The position numbers and the translations under genes were made by a program. Source: Staphylococcus gallinarum (GTDB taxonomy: Bacteria > Bacillota > Bacilli > Staphylococcales > Staphylococcaceae). Taken from it: DNA of 43,867 nucleotides. Under the pieces are notes generated by a model, which saw nothing but the letters and a program-made list of their open reading frames with translations, searched no databases and was not told the DNA's origin. This document shows positions 21,768 to 28,286 of this stretch, one piece after another (the first letter of the stretch is position 1; every line of letters starts with the position of its first letter). Location of the stretch: NCBI RefSeq assembly GCF_000875895.1, contig NZ_JXCF01000076.1, forward strand, positions 1 through 43,867, given 5' to 3'.

Positions 21768-22332
21768 CACAATTACGGTAGATCAATTGAAAGAGTTGCT
21801 GCAAATACAAAAGGATTTTGACGATAGAATACCAACTAAGAATTCAGAAGACACACATAAAGCATATGTAGTTGAGTTTTTCGAATGGTACAACACAATT
21901 GAGCCTTTCAAGAACTGGAAACAGAATAAAGGTAAAGCTAGAGAGCAACAACTTGATGAATTAAGTGACATGATGGCATTTGCATTAAGCGATTGGTTAA
22001 TGGAAGTCAATTGTGAGGGAATATTTGTAAGTAATATCCCATCAGAAAGTGAATTGCACCATGTGGTTGGAGATATATTGGATATGGCTAAAAAGCGTGA
22101 TTCAGCTATAGGATTTTGTGAACAAGAAAATATTGAACATAAGCATACATTTGACAAATATGAAATAGGAGATATTTTACACAGATTAAAGTATGTAAGT
22201 ATCAAATACGTTTTCCAAATAGCAATGGAATACTATACGCTTTCAGAACTAATACAAGCATACAAAAAGAAAATGGAGCGTAATCATGCAAGGCAAGATG
22301 GAACAGCAGACACAGACAAAGGATACGTGTAA
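21760..22332 (+). CDS. dut: dimeric all-alpha dUTPase
   Basis: A 190-aa protein of the dUTPase_2 (MazG-like all-alpha NTP pyrophosphatase) family. Motifs include FFEWYNTIEPFKNWKQNKG and QQLDELSDMMAFALSDWL, whose E and D residues bind Mg and the substrate phosphates. It hydrolyses dUTP to dUMP and keeps uracil out of phage DNA. In S. aureus, dimeric phage dUTPases can also bind the Stl repressor of pathogenicity islands; whether this one does cannot be seen. RBS GGGGG lies upstream in the overlapping small gene. Confidence 0.9.
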   Translation: MTNTITVDQLKELLQIQKDFDDRIPTKNSEDTHKAYVVEFFEWYNTIEPFKNWKQNKGKAREQQLDELSDMMAFALSDWLMEVNCEGIFVSNIPSESELHHVVGDILDMAKKRDSAIGFCEQENIEHKHTFDKYEIGDILHRLKYVSIKYVFQIAMEYYTLSELIQAYKKKMERNHARQDGTADTDKGYV

Positions 22333-22378
22333 GAAAGACATATTACAAAAAGTTAAAGAGTTACTTAATAAGGAGTGA
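22286..22378 (+). CDS. micro-ORF overlapping the dUTPase end
   Basis: A 30-residue frame starting MQGKMEQQTQTKDTCKKDIL, with GGAGCG 5 bases before the ATG. It overlaps the last 47 bases of the dUTPase gene in another frame and continues to the next RBS, filling the gap between genes. A lysine-rich amphipathic helix (KKDILQKVKELLNKE). Plausible but unproven. Confidence 0.45.
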   Translation: MQGKMEQQTQTKDTCKKDILQKVKELLNKE

Positions 22379-22384
22379 GTGTGG

Positions 22385-22561
22385 ATGATAGGTCTGATTA
22401 AAGGGATTACAGATACATTCAGTATGAGTGAATGGAATGTACTATGGGTCGATGATGAAGGTAAGTCGTATAAAGAATACTTTTATTGGAAAACAGAAGC
22501 AAGAGAATTCTATAACCGTTTGCCATATATGAATAAGAAAATGGAAAGAGTGAGTTGGTGA
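22385..22561 (+). CDS. small unknown early protein
   Basis: A 58-aa protein starting MIGLIKGITDTFSMSEWNVLW. AAGGAG lies 9 bases before the ATG at 22385, better than the GTG at 22379. It is a compact alpha-beta sequence rich in aromatics (YKEYFYWKTEAREFYNRLPY). No family recognised. Confidence 0.6.
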   Translation: MIGLIKGITDTFSMSEWNVLWVDDEGKSYKEYFYWKTEAREFYNRLPYMNKKMERVSW

Positions 22562-22565
22562 TTAT

Positions 22566-22796
22566 ATGCAATACCTAATACGCACATTAACAGATTCAAC
22601 CGGCACACCTTTCACTCACGTTACCAAAGCTAGAGAGAACGAAACTTTTACTGTTGTTGAGGCAGAGAGCAAGGAAGAGGCTTTGGAGAGAGTGAAGAAA
22701 CCTAAAGGACTATTGAATTATGTACCTTCTGAATTTAACAACAACCCAATTAGTATGGCATTAAAAGCTAGCATATATAGAAAGAGCAGTGAGTGA
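22566..22796 (+). CDS. DUF1381 family protein
   Basis: A 76-aa protein with the DUF1381 pattern QYLIRTLTDSTGTPFTHVTKA and FTVVEAESKEEALERVK, a small beta sheet followed by a helix. DUF1381 genes are common just upstream of rinB in staphylococcal phages. GGTGAT precedes the ATG. Function unknown. Confidence 0.82.
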   Translation: MQYLIRTLTDSTGTPFTHVTKARENETFTVVEAESKEEALERVKKPKGLLNYVPSEFNNNPISMALKASIYRKSSE

Positions 22797-22799
22797 ATG
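22787..22799. repeat. 13-bp direct repeat, left copy
   Basis: CAGTGAGTGAATG is repeated at 23100-23112. Both copies include the end of one gene, an RBS and the start of the next. Confidence 0.7.
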
Positions 22800-23105
22800 G
22801 AAGATTTAATAATAGGAACAATGTTCATTGTTACTGTCATTTGCTACACCGTGTATAAGATAGATTGTAACCATGTGAAGAAAAATAAACATGGTATAAA
22901 AGAACACAAAGTACCAACAAGTGATGAATTAAAAGCGTTATTGGAACAGAATGCAAAGAATAATTATCCTACTGGCGGATTACGAAAACAGTCTGAACAC
23001 GGGAAAGCACTGATACCACCAGGAACTAGAACAATTGAATATGAACCTTTTACTGAGGAAGAAAAAGAATCGTTATTCGGTAAAGATTATAAGAAAGGAC
23101 AGTGA
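22797..23105 (+). CDS. single-pass membrane protein, early operon
   Basis: A 102-aa protein with one N-terminal membrane helix (residues 3-20, LIIGTMFIVTVICYTVY) and a charged cytoplasmic tail (NHVKKNKHGIKEHKVPTSDEL, TIEYEPFTEEEKESLFGKDYK). Flanked by 13-bp direct repeats at its start and just past its end, so it may be an exchangeable cassette. Function unknown. Confidence 0.65.
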   Translation: MEDLIIGTMFIVTVICYTVYKIDCNHVKKNKHGIKEHKVPTSDELKALLEQNAKNNYPTGGLRKQSEHGKALIPPGTRTIEYEPFTEEEKESLFGKDYKKGQ

Positions 23106-23112
23106 GTGAATG
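23100..23112. repeat. 13-bp direct repeat, right copy
   Basis: Exact copy of 22787-22799 at the start of the next gene. Confidence 0.7.
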
Positions 23113-23337
23113 AGAATAAACACTGACAAAGAGAAACTTGAAATAAACTTTGATAATGACATACTTATAACTGATAAATTAAGGATAACAAATAACAAGA
23201 ATATTGAAGGGAAAAAAACTTACGTAAGAACATGTAATTTATTTCAATTTAAAATCAAAAAGTGGTATCTAAGAAATATTAGACATAATTTAACCAGTAC
23301 TTATAGATTAATAAAATTGTATTGGGGAGTTAAGTAA
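23110..23337 (+). CDS. unknown early protein
   Basis: A 75-aa basic protein starting MRINTDKEKLEINFDNDILI; beta-rich first half, then a basic aromatic tail (FKIKKWYLRNIRHNLTSTYR). AGTGAGTGA precedes the ATG. The rinB start follows its stop directly. No family recognised. Confidence 0.6.
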   Translation: MRINTDKEKLEINFDNDILITDKLRITNNKNIEGKKTYVRTCNLFQFKIKKWYLRNIRHNLTSTYRLIKLYWGVK

Positions 23338-23499
23338 ATGGAATCAATATTTAAAACAGTACTTATATTAACTGTGTATGAGTTAAGCAAATATGTTACA
23401 GAGCAAGTGATTATTAGATTACAATCAAATGATGATGTGGATGCTCCTAGAGATTTCAGTATATATGATCATATACATTTAAATGAGGTGAGTAAATAA
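23338..23499 (+). CDS. rinB: RinB-like transcriptional activator
   Basis: A 53-aa protein. FKTVLILTVYELSKYVTEQV and LQSNDDVDAPRDF match the RinB pattern (hydrophobic N-terminal helix with YELxKYVTEQ, then ANDDVEAP-like). RinB was described in phage phi11 as an activator of int expression. It starts directly after the previous stop and ends as TAATG with the DUF1514 gene, the usual neighbour. Confidence 0.85.
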   Translation: MESIFKTVLILTVYELSKYVTEQVIIRLQSNDDVDAPRDFSIYDHIHLNEVSK

Positions 23500-23645
23500 T
23501 GTGGATGATAGCAGCAATAGTATTAGGACTAATAGCACTTATATCAATCATATCGAATAGTATAAAGAGTGATTTGATATCAACGCTTAGATATGAGAAC
23601 GCGTACTTAAAGAATTATATTCAGGCATATATTGATAAGAAGTAA
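23499..23645 (+). CDS. DUF1514-like membrane protein (short)
   Basis: A 48-aa protein starting MWMIAAIVLGLIALISIISNS: one membrane helix, then a helix reading LRYENAYLKNYIQAYIDKK. The MW-hydrophobic start, the E-x-x-N-A-Y-L segment and the place right after rinB match DUF1514, though it is shorter than others I recall. GAGGTGA in the rinB end serves as RBS. Function unknown. Confidence 0.75.
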   Translation: MWMIAAIVLGLIALISIISNSIKSDLISTLRYENAYLKNYIQAYIDKK

Positions 23646-23659
23646 CTGGAGGGTCACTT

Positions 23660-23854
23660 ATGTATTTAATAATGGTTAACGAGAAATACTTTATATATAG
23701 AACATATACGTACTCCGGAAAACCTGAATATAGAATGATTGATAATTTTGATATAGCAACAAAGTTTAAAAATTATGAAGATGCTAAGGAAATAGCATGT
23801 ATATATGGTGGGGTAATAGTAAAAATAAGATTAGAAGTTGTAAGGAGTTTTTAA
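23660..23854 (+). CDS. small tandem-paralogue protein A
   Basis: A 64-aa protein: MYLIMVNEKYFIYRTYTYSG at the start, then FKNYEDAKEIA and VIVKIRLEV. CTGGAGGG precedes the ATG. It shares start (MY[LV][IV]M[VL]N), the F-x-N-Y-E-[DE]-A-K helix and the V-V/I-V-[KR]-[IV] end with the next gene, so the two are tandem paralogues. A small beta-alpha-beta unit of unknown role just upstream of rinA. Confidence 0.65.
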   Translation: MYLIMVNEKYFIYRTYTYSGKPEYRMIDNFDIATKFKNYEDAKEIACIYGGVIVKIRLEVVRSF

Positions 23855-23855
23855 T

Positions 23856-24059
23856 ATGTATGTAGTAATGTTAAATAATCAATCTTTTGTAAATGTTAAG
23901 AGTTCAAGAGCAACTTTTGCAGCTTTTCATTATGGACCTATGAATGATTATTTTTTAACAACTAAAATGACAGAGGCGACATTTTTCGAAAATTATGAAG
24001 AAGCTAAAGTGTTAGCAGATGAATTATTAAGCTATGTAGTAAGAGTTGATAAACAGTAA
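23856..24059 (+). CDS. small tandem-paralogue protein B
   Basis: A 67-aa protein starting MYVVMLNNQSFVNVKSSRAT, with FFENYEEAKVLADELLSYVVRVD at the end. RBS AAGGAG. It aligns with the preceding 64-aa protein over both ends, with divergent middle loops. Function unknown. Confidence 0.65.
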   Translation: MYVVMLNNQSFVNVKSSRATFAAFHYGPMNDYFLTTKMTEATFFENYEEAKVLADELLSYVVRVDKQ

Positions 24060-24072
24060 TTGGAGGTATTGG

Positions 24073-24489
24073 ATGCAAACATTAGAACGTCATGATATCA
24101 AGAAGCTTGAAGGGTACATCAAAAACATAAAACACTACCGTAAAGAATTAAGGTTCAGAGGGTATGAGTTATTAGAGAACCATGATCCTGAGAATATCGG
24201 TTCAAGTAAATCAAATATACCAGGCAACCCAATTGAACGTGAGACATTGAAGAAGTTTAGTGATAAGAAATATAACGCCTTGGACAATATTGTATCTAGT
24301 GTTGATAAGTTATTGGATAACGTGAGTGATGAAACCTTTGAGATAATGAAACTCAAGTATTGGAATGAAGATGGCGAGGAATACACATGGGATGATATAG
24401 CTGATGAATTTTTTATCAGTAGACGTACACTTGGTAGACGACGTGACAAGTGGTTAATGATGTTGGCAGATTACATGGCGTATTATTAA
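24073..24489 (+). CDS. rinA: RinA-like late transcription activator
   Basis: A 138-aa protein starting MQTLERHDIKKLEGYIKNIK. TTGGAGG is 6 bases upstream; a longer frame from 24046 overlaps the previous gene and lacks an RBS. Residues 80-130 carry the sigma-region-4-like helix-turn-helix of RinA/ArpU regulators (MKLKYWNEDGEEYTWDDIADEFFISRRTLGRRRDKW). RinA activates the late packaging and structural operon in staphylococcal phages. It is the last early gene, followed by a non-coding control region. Confidence 0.9.
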   Translation: MQTLERHDIKKLEGYIKNIKHYRKELRFRGYELLENHDPENIGSSKSNIPGNPIERETLKKFSDKKYNALDNIVSSVDKLLDNVSDETFEIMKLKYWNEDGEEYTWDDIADEFFISRRTLGRRRDKWLMMLADYMAYY

Positions 24490-24605
24490 AAACGCACATT
24501 AGGAGTGTTGATGGGCGCTATTGTACGTGATAATATGATAAAGTAAGAAGATTGCATATAACAATGTATGATATTTGGTTATATAAAGAATACTATATTA
24601 AACAA

Positions 24606-24746
24606 GCTGGTTGAAACATTTACCAGCATGTCCTGAGTACACAAAACTTATGTACTGACCTAGGCAGTATTCATAGGCTATCTGAGTTACAGGTTGGAAG
24701 ATAGCACATACATATTAAGGCACATCCATTGCGGGTGTGTCTTTTT
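24606..24746 (+). ncRNA. candidate structured RNA or leader after rinA
   Basis: Three perfect hairpins in series: GCTGGT/ACCAGC (24606-24627), AGTACA/TGTACT (24636-24656) and GCTATCT/AGATAGC (24677-24705), then an intrinsic terminator (24719-24746). No open frame with an RBS fits. The regular spacing suggests a folded RNA; it could be the 3' end of early mRNA, a small RNA or an antitermination leader. Confidence 0.45.
24719..24746 (+). terminator. early operon terminator
   Basis: GGCACATCC pairs with GGGTGTGTC (two wobble pairs) around ATTGC, followed by five T. It closes the early operon after rinA and separates it from the late promoter region. Confidence 0.85.
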
Positions 24747-24964
24747 ATATGCACGTATTCATACGCCACAAAGATAAGGACACACATTAATACAGTAGGC
24801 TTATGAGGTGGACGGTGAATAGGTGCGTTATATAGGTGTAGGGTTATTGACCGTATAGTTATATCCTACTACCTAATAGCTTACCACTATAAGACCCAAT
24901 CAGTTTAAGAGATAGATGTGGGTAACACATATACATTGAATGGTAAGAACACAACATAACATAT

Positions 24965-25038
24965 CTTTGTAGTTCATCGATAGAACATTGTGATGTTCAT
25001 TGTTAATACAATCTTTTGTTCTATCTTTGATAACAAAG
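24965..25038. promoter_or_regulatory. large dyad, possible RinA site
   Basis: Nested inverted repeats with one centre near 25001: outer CTTTGT/ACAAAG, inner GATAGAACA/TGTTCTATC. The left arm also contains GAACAT-N4-ATGTTC. The right arm overlaps the -35 of the promoter at 25016, as expected for an activator site. Confidence 0.5.
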
Positions 25039-25044
25039 TAATAA
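25016..25044 (+). promoter_or_regulatory. candidate late promoter
   Basis: TTGTTC, a 17-base spacer and TAATAA, about 60 bases before the HNH start. Both boxes deviate from consensus, which fits an activator-dependent promoter controlled by RinA (inference). Confidence 0.45.
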
Positions 25045-25104
25045 ACAAATATGATGAAAGATTATTTAAATGTTATTGAGTAATGAAATGATTGTATTTG
25101 TTAT

Positions 25105-25509
25105 ATGAAAGAAGTGAATACAATTCCATTAAAGAAATGTAATAAAGTTAATTGTAATAAGTTGATTGACTTCAAAGAAAGTTATTGTGATGAACATAGA
25201 CATTTAAAGAATGAATACAAAAAGAATTATGATTCATTAAGATATGAAAGAGATAAAATGTTTGTGAGATTCTACAATAGTAAACAATGGAAAGACACAA
25301 GACGAACAGTGATGTTTCGTGATGACAACTTATGCCAAAACTGCTTGCGTAATGGCTTGTACACCAAAGCTAATGTGGTAGATCACGTTATAGAAGTGAA
25401 AGACGATTACGATAAGAGATTAGATACAGATAACCTAGAAGCATTGTGTCATGAGTGTCATAATAACAAGACAATTAGAGAGAAGAAAAGAAGAGCTGGT
25501 GAAGGTTGA
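25105..25509 (+). CDS. HNH endonuclease for cos packaging
   Basis: A 134-aa HNH nuclease. An N-terminal zinc knuckle (CNKVNCNKLI then YCDEH) precedes the HNH core CQNCLRNGLY, VVDHVIEVKDD and NLEALCHECHNNKT. In HK97 and staphylococcal cos phages a similar HNH protein next to terS is required with TerS/TerL for cleavage at cos. The ATG at 25105 has no clear RBS; AAGAAGTGA lies just before an ATT at 25123 that begins IPLKKCNK, so the real start is uncertain. First gene of the late operon. Confidence 0.88.
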   Translation: MKEVNTIPLKKCNKVNCNKLIDFKESYCDEHRHLKNEYKKNYDSLRYERDKMFVRFYNSKQWKDTRRTVMFRDDNLCQNCLRNGLYTKANVVDHVIEVKDDYDKRLDTDNLEALCHECHNNKTIREKKRRAGEG

Positions 25510-25786
25510 GAGAGTGAGTAGAATGTATGCTCATGAATACGTTGCAACTAACTGCTAGGTACGAATTGGCTGGGAAGAATTGTGGTAGGGTATAGAATAA
25601 AATTTTAAAATTTATTATAACTATTTGAATTGTATAAAAAAATTATTTAAAAGGGGTAGAATTTTATACGGCTCGTCTTGAAGTGGGACTAATACCGACC
25701 CGATACTCTTCCTTGAGCCGAATTCTAATAAAAAATATAAAATTGCGGGAAATTTAAATAAAAAATCTATTGAAGGGGGTTAAAAC
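25510..25786. other. hnh-terS intergenic region
   Basis: 277 bases without a supported gene. Holds the dyad described as candidate cos and an AT-rich stretch on both sides of it; the terS RBS GAAGGGGG is at its end. Confidence 0.6.
25658..25726. other. candidate cos site
   Basis: A dyad with outer arms AGAATT (25658-25663) and AATTCT (25721-25726), inner arms CGGCTC (25669-25674) and GAGCCG (25715-25720), and GAAG/CTTC further in. The enclosed 40 bases are clearly more GC-rich than the flanks. Its place between hnh and terS is that of cos in HK97. The cut positions cannot be read from sequence. Confidence 0.5.
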
Positions 25787-26248
25787 GTGGGAAGAAATAT
25801 GAAAATGCTAGAAGAAAGTAAAGGAAATCTGACGCGAGAACAACAAGAGAATAAGAGAAACGCGGAAAAGGCATTGAATGACCTACAGGAATTAGAAAAT
25901 AAGCCCCCTGATTGGTTAGATGCTACCGCGAAAGAAGAATTTAACCGAATATATCCACTATTACAAGAGTTACCAGTTAAAAGTATAGACTTAGCCCTTG
26001 TATCCTCATATTGCCAAGCTTATTCAGACCATCAAAGAGCAAGCATCGAATTAAGAAGTGGTGAAACAGTAACATTCACTGAACGAGGTTCAAAAGTTAA
26101 CCCTTGGCACAGGGTTAAAGTTGATTCATTTAATATTATGAACAGTATTGCTCCAAAACTTGGTATGTCTATTGATTCGCGTATGAAAATCTTCACTCCT
26201 AAAGCTGCTAACCAAAAAGCTGATGATCCTGTTGAGGAATTTTTCTAA
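25787..26248 (+). CDS. terS: terminase small subunit (P27 family)
   Basis: A 153-aa protein starting at GTG with GAAGGGGG 7 bases upstream. The pattern PPDWLDATAKEEFNRIYPLL, YCQAYSDHQRASIELR and VDSFNIMNSIAPKLGMS is that of P27-type small terminase subunits. It recognises the packaging site and regulates TerL. Directly upstream of terL and downstream of the candidate cos. Confidence 0.92.
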   Translation: MGRNMKMLEESKGNLTREQQENKRNAEKALNDLQELENKPPDWLDATAKEEFNRIYPLLQELPVKSIDLALVSSYCQAYSDHQRASIELRSGETVTFTERGSKVNPWHRVKVDSFNIMNSIAPKLGMSIDSRMKIFTPKAANQKADDPVEEFF

Positions 26249-27952
26249 ATGACTATTGATAGAACAACAGATTATGCACGTAAAGTCGTAAGTGGCGAGA
26301 TTTTAGCGAGTAAGAAGAATATACAGTCTTGTGAGAGGCATTTGAAAGACATGAACTTGAAAGTTTTGAATTATCACTTTGATGTGGAGAAAGCAAATAA
26401 GGTTATTCGGTTTATAGAAGTTTTACCAGTCCCTAAAACAATGAAACGAATGGAGCTTAAACAATTTCAATGTTTTATCATAGGTTCATTATTCGGTTGG
26501 GTGGATGATTTAGGAAATAGACGGTTTACAAAAGCGTATATAAGCATGGCACGTAAAAATGGTAAGACATTACTCCTTGCTGGTATTGCAATGCATGATT
26601 TATTGCTTGGAAAAGAACCTAAATTCGAAAGAACAATAGGTGTCGTATCTCATACACAGAAACAAGCAACGTTAGCTTGGGGCGATGCTCATATTCAATT
26701 GGAATCATTAAGAAAAGTATCTGATAAAACTAAATCAATGACTAAGATAACGCCAAGTATTCATGAGTTGAAGAATACCAATGATAGAAGTGTTATAAAA
26801 GCGTTTAGTCGTGAGGCTAACAACCTCGAGGGTGAACAAATTAGTACTGGAATTATAGACGAGGCTCATTTATTGACTGATACAAAAGTGTATAACGGTA
26901 TAAGACGTGGCCAAACGCTTTTGAAGAATCCTAGTTTGTACTATATAAGTACAGCAGGAGAAGATTTAACAGTTCCATTCTTTGAAGAATATCAATATGT
27001 TACTAAGGTATTGAATGGCGAGGAACAAAATGAAAACTATTTTATTTTCTGTGCCGAACAAGATTCAGAGGATGAAATACATCACCCTGAAACATGGATT
27101 AAATCAAATCCTTTACTTGAAGATGATGAAATAGCAGAAACAATCGTTGGAAACTTACAAAGAGAAGTAGCTGAGGAAATATCTAAAGGCGAAATAAACT
27201 CCTTGTTAGTGAAATCATTCAATCTGTGGCGTCAAGCAAGTAAAGACACGTATATACAATCACATGATTGGCAAGAAGGTTATACAAGTGCTGAATTGGA
27301 TATAAAAGGTCGAGATGTTTACATTGGCGTCGACTTATCGCGTAGCGAGGATTTGACCGCATTAAGTTTCATTTATCCGTTGGACGATAAAAAATATTTC
27401 GTCGATTCACACGTGTTTGTTGGTTTCAAGAAAGATATTAAAGAAAAATCTAAGAGGGATAAAATAGATTATGAAAAATTAGTGCGAACCGATAAAGCAA
27501 CATTAACAAGTGCTGAATCCGGGATTATAGATCCTGAACAAGTTGTTAATTGGTTAATAGATTTCATAAATGAAAATAAACTTAATGTTAAAGCGATATG
27601 TTATGACCCTTGGGAATCTAGTTACTTTGTGACTAAGATGGAAAAAGAAACAGGGCACCCGTTGATAGAGGTCCCGCAGAACTATAAACATATTGGACCG
27701 GTATTAAAACAATTTAGATTAGATGTTTTTGAAAAACGAATCAAACATAACAACAATCCAAACTTAAATCTTGCGATTGCTAATGCGATTACTAAGACAG
27801 ACAACAATAATATGATGATTTTAGATAAGAAAATAAATAGACAAAAGATAGATGCACTTGTGAGTTTGATAACTGGTTATAGTCAAGCGATGGGATATGA
27901 ATTTGAATCAGATTTACAAGATTATATACTATCCGATGATTTCGGATTCTAG
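26249..27952 (+). CDS. terL: terminase large subunit
   Basis: A 567-aa packaging motor. ATPase domain: Walker A-like MARKNGKTLLLAG around residues 100-112 and Walker B TGIIDEAHLL around 201-209. Nuclease domain: YIGVDLSRSEDLTALSF with Asp362, then NVKAICYDPWESSYF and LDKKINRQKIDALVSLITGY. This is the Terminase_1 family, usually paired with HK97-type heads. It cuts and pumps DNA into the prohead. It starts immediately after the terS stop. Confidence 0.96.
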   Translation: MTIDRTTDYARKVVSGEILASKKNIQSCERHLKDMNLKVLNYHFDVEKANKVIRFIEVLPVPKTMKRMELKQFQCFIIGSLFGWVDDLGNRRFTKAYISMARKNGKTLLLAGIAMHDLLLGKEPKFERTIGVVSHTQKQATLAWGDAHIQLESLRKVSDKTKSMTKITPSIHELKNTNDRSVIKAFSREANNLEGEQISTGIIDEAHLLTDTKVYNGIRRGQTLLKNPSLYYISTAGEDLTVPFFEEYQYVTKVLNGEEQNENYFIFCAEQDSEDEIHHPETWIKSNPLLEDDEIAETIVGNLQREVAEEISKGEINSLLVKSFNLWRQASKDTYIQSHDWQEGYTSAELDIKGRDVYIGVDLSRSEDLTALSFIYPLDDKKYFVDSHVFVGFKKDIKEKSKRDKIDYEKLVRTDKATLTSAESGIIDPEQVVNWLIDFINENKLNVKAICYDPWESSYFVTKMEKETGHPLIEVPQNYKHIGPVLKQFRLDVFEKRIKHNNNPNLNLAIANAITKTDNNNMMILDKKINRQKIDALVSLITGYSQAMGYEFESDLQDYILSDDFGF

Positions 27953-27964
27953 GAGGAAATTTAT

Positions 27965-28057
27965 ATGAAAAACAATCTTATAAAACTGTACTTCCTTAAA
28001 GATAAAGTGATGATAATTCACTCTGATGGTAGAAAAGAATATAAGGAGAAAAAATAA
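27965..28057 (+). CDS. micro-protein between terL and DUF1056
   Basis: A 30-aa frame starting MKNNLIKLYFLKDKVMIIHS, with AGGAGG 8 bases before the ATG and its stop adjacent to the next ATG (TAAATG). Strong RBS and tight packing support translation. Basic, two short strands; function unknown. Confidence 0.6.
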   Translation: MKNNLIKLYFLKDKVMIIHSDGRKEYKEKK

Positions 28058-28252
28058 ATGAACACACTAAAACTCATTGGAGCAGCGCTTATCAATAATT
28101 TGATTCCGTTGCTTTTTTTAATTGGATTAGCATTACTAAACGTTGCTAGTTATGTTCAATGGGGACTTGTGACAGGTCTTATTGTAACAGGTGCAACGTT
28201 AATAACAATTGCAATAATTCTCGTGGTGGAAAAACCGCAACCGCCACAATAA
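28058..28252 (+). CDS. DUF1056-like membrane protein
   Basis: A 64-aa hydrophobic protein with two membrane helices (about residues 14-31 and 35-57) and a proline-rich end. AAGGAG precedes the ATG. Small membrane proteins between terL and portal in Gram-positive phages are annotated DUF1056; role unknown. Confidence 0.78.
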   Translation: MNTLKLIGAALINNLIPLLFLIGLALLNVASYVQWGLVTGLIVTGATLITIAIILVVEKPQPPQ

Positions 28253-28286
28253 AAATTCAAGCGTGGAATGGGGTGTTTAAAAACTA

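Larger units (their letters stand above)
24747..25104. other. non-coding control region before the late operon
   Basis: No gene is supported here. It holds TTGACC (24847-24852) with only a poor -10 match, a long dyad (24965-25038) and a promoter-like TTGTTC-17-TAATAA (25016-25044). Base composition is AT-rich, with many short inverted repeats. It is where a RinA-controlled late promoter is expected. Confidence 0.6.

Noticed and set aside
24631..24746. tRNA gene in the region after rinA
   Set aside because: The stems do not form a cloverleaf and no T-loop or anticodon arm can be placed.
24981..24998. LexA box in the late control region
   Set aside because: GAACAT-N4-ATGTTC looks similar, but the GAAC and GTTC halves are separated by eight bases instead of four and flanking C/G are missing.
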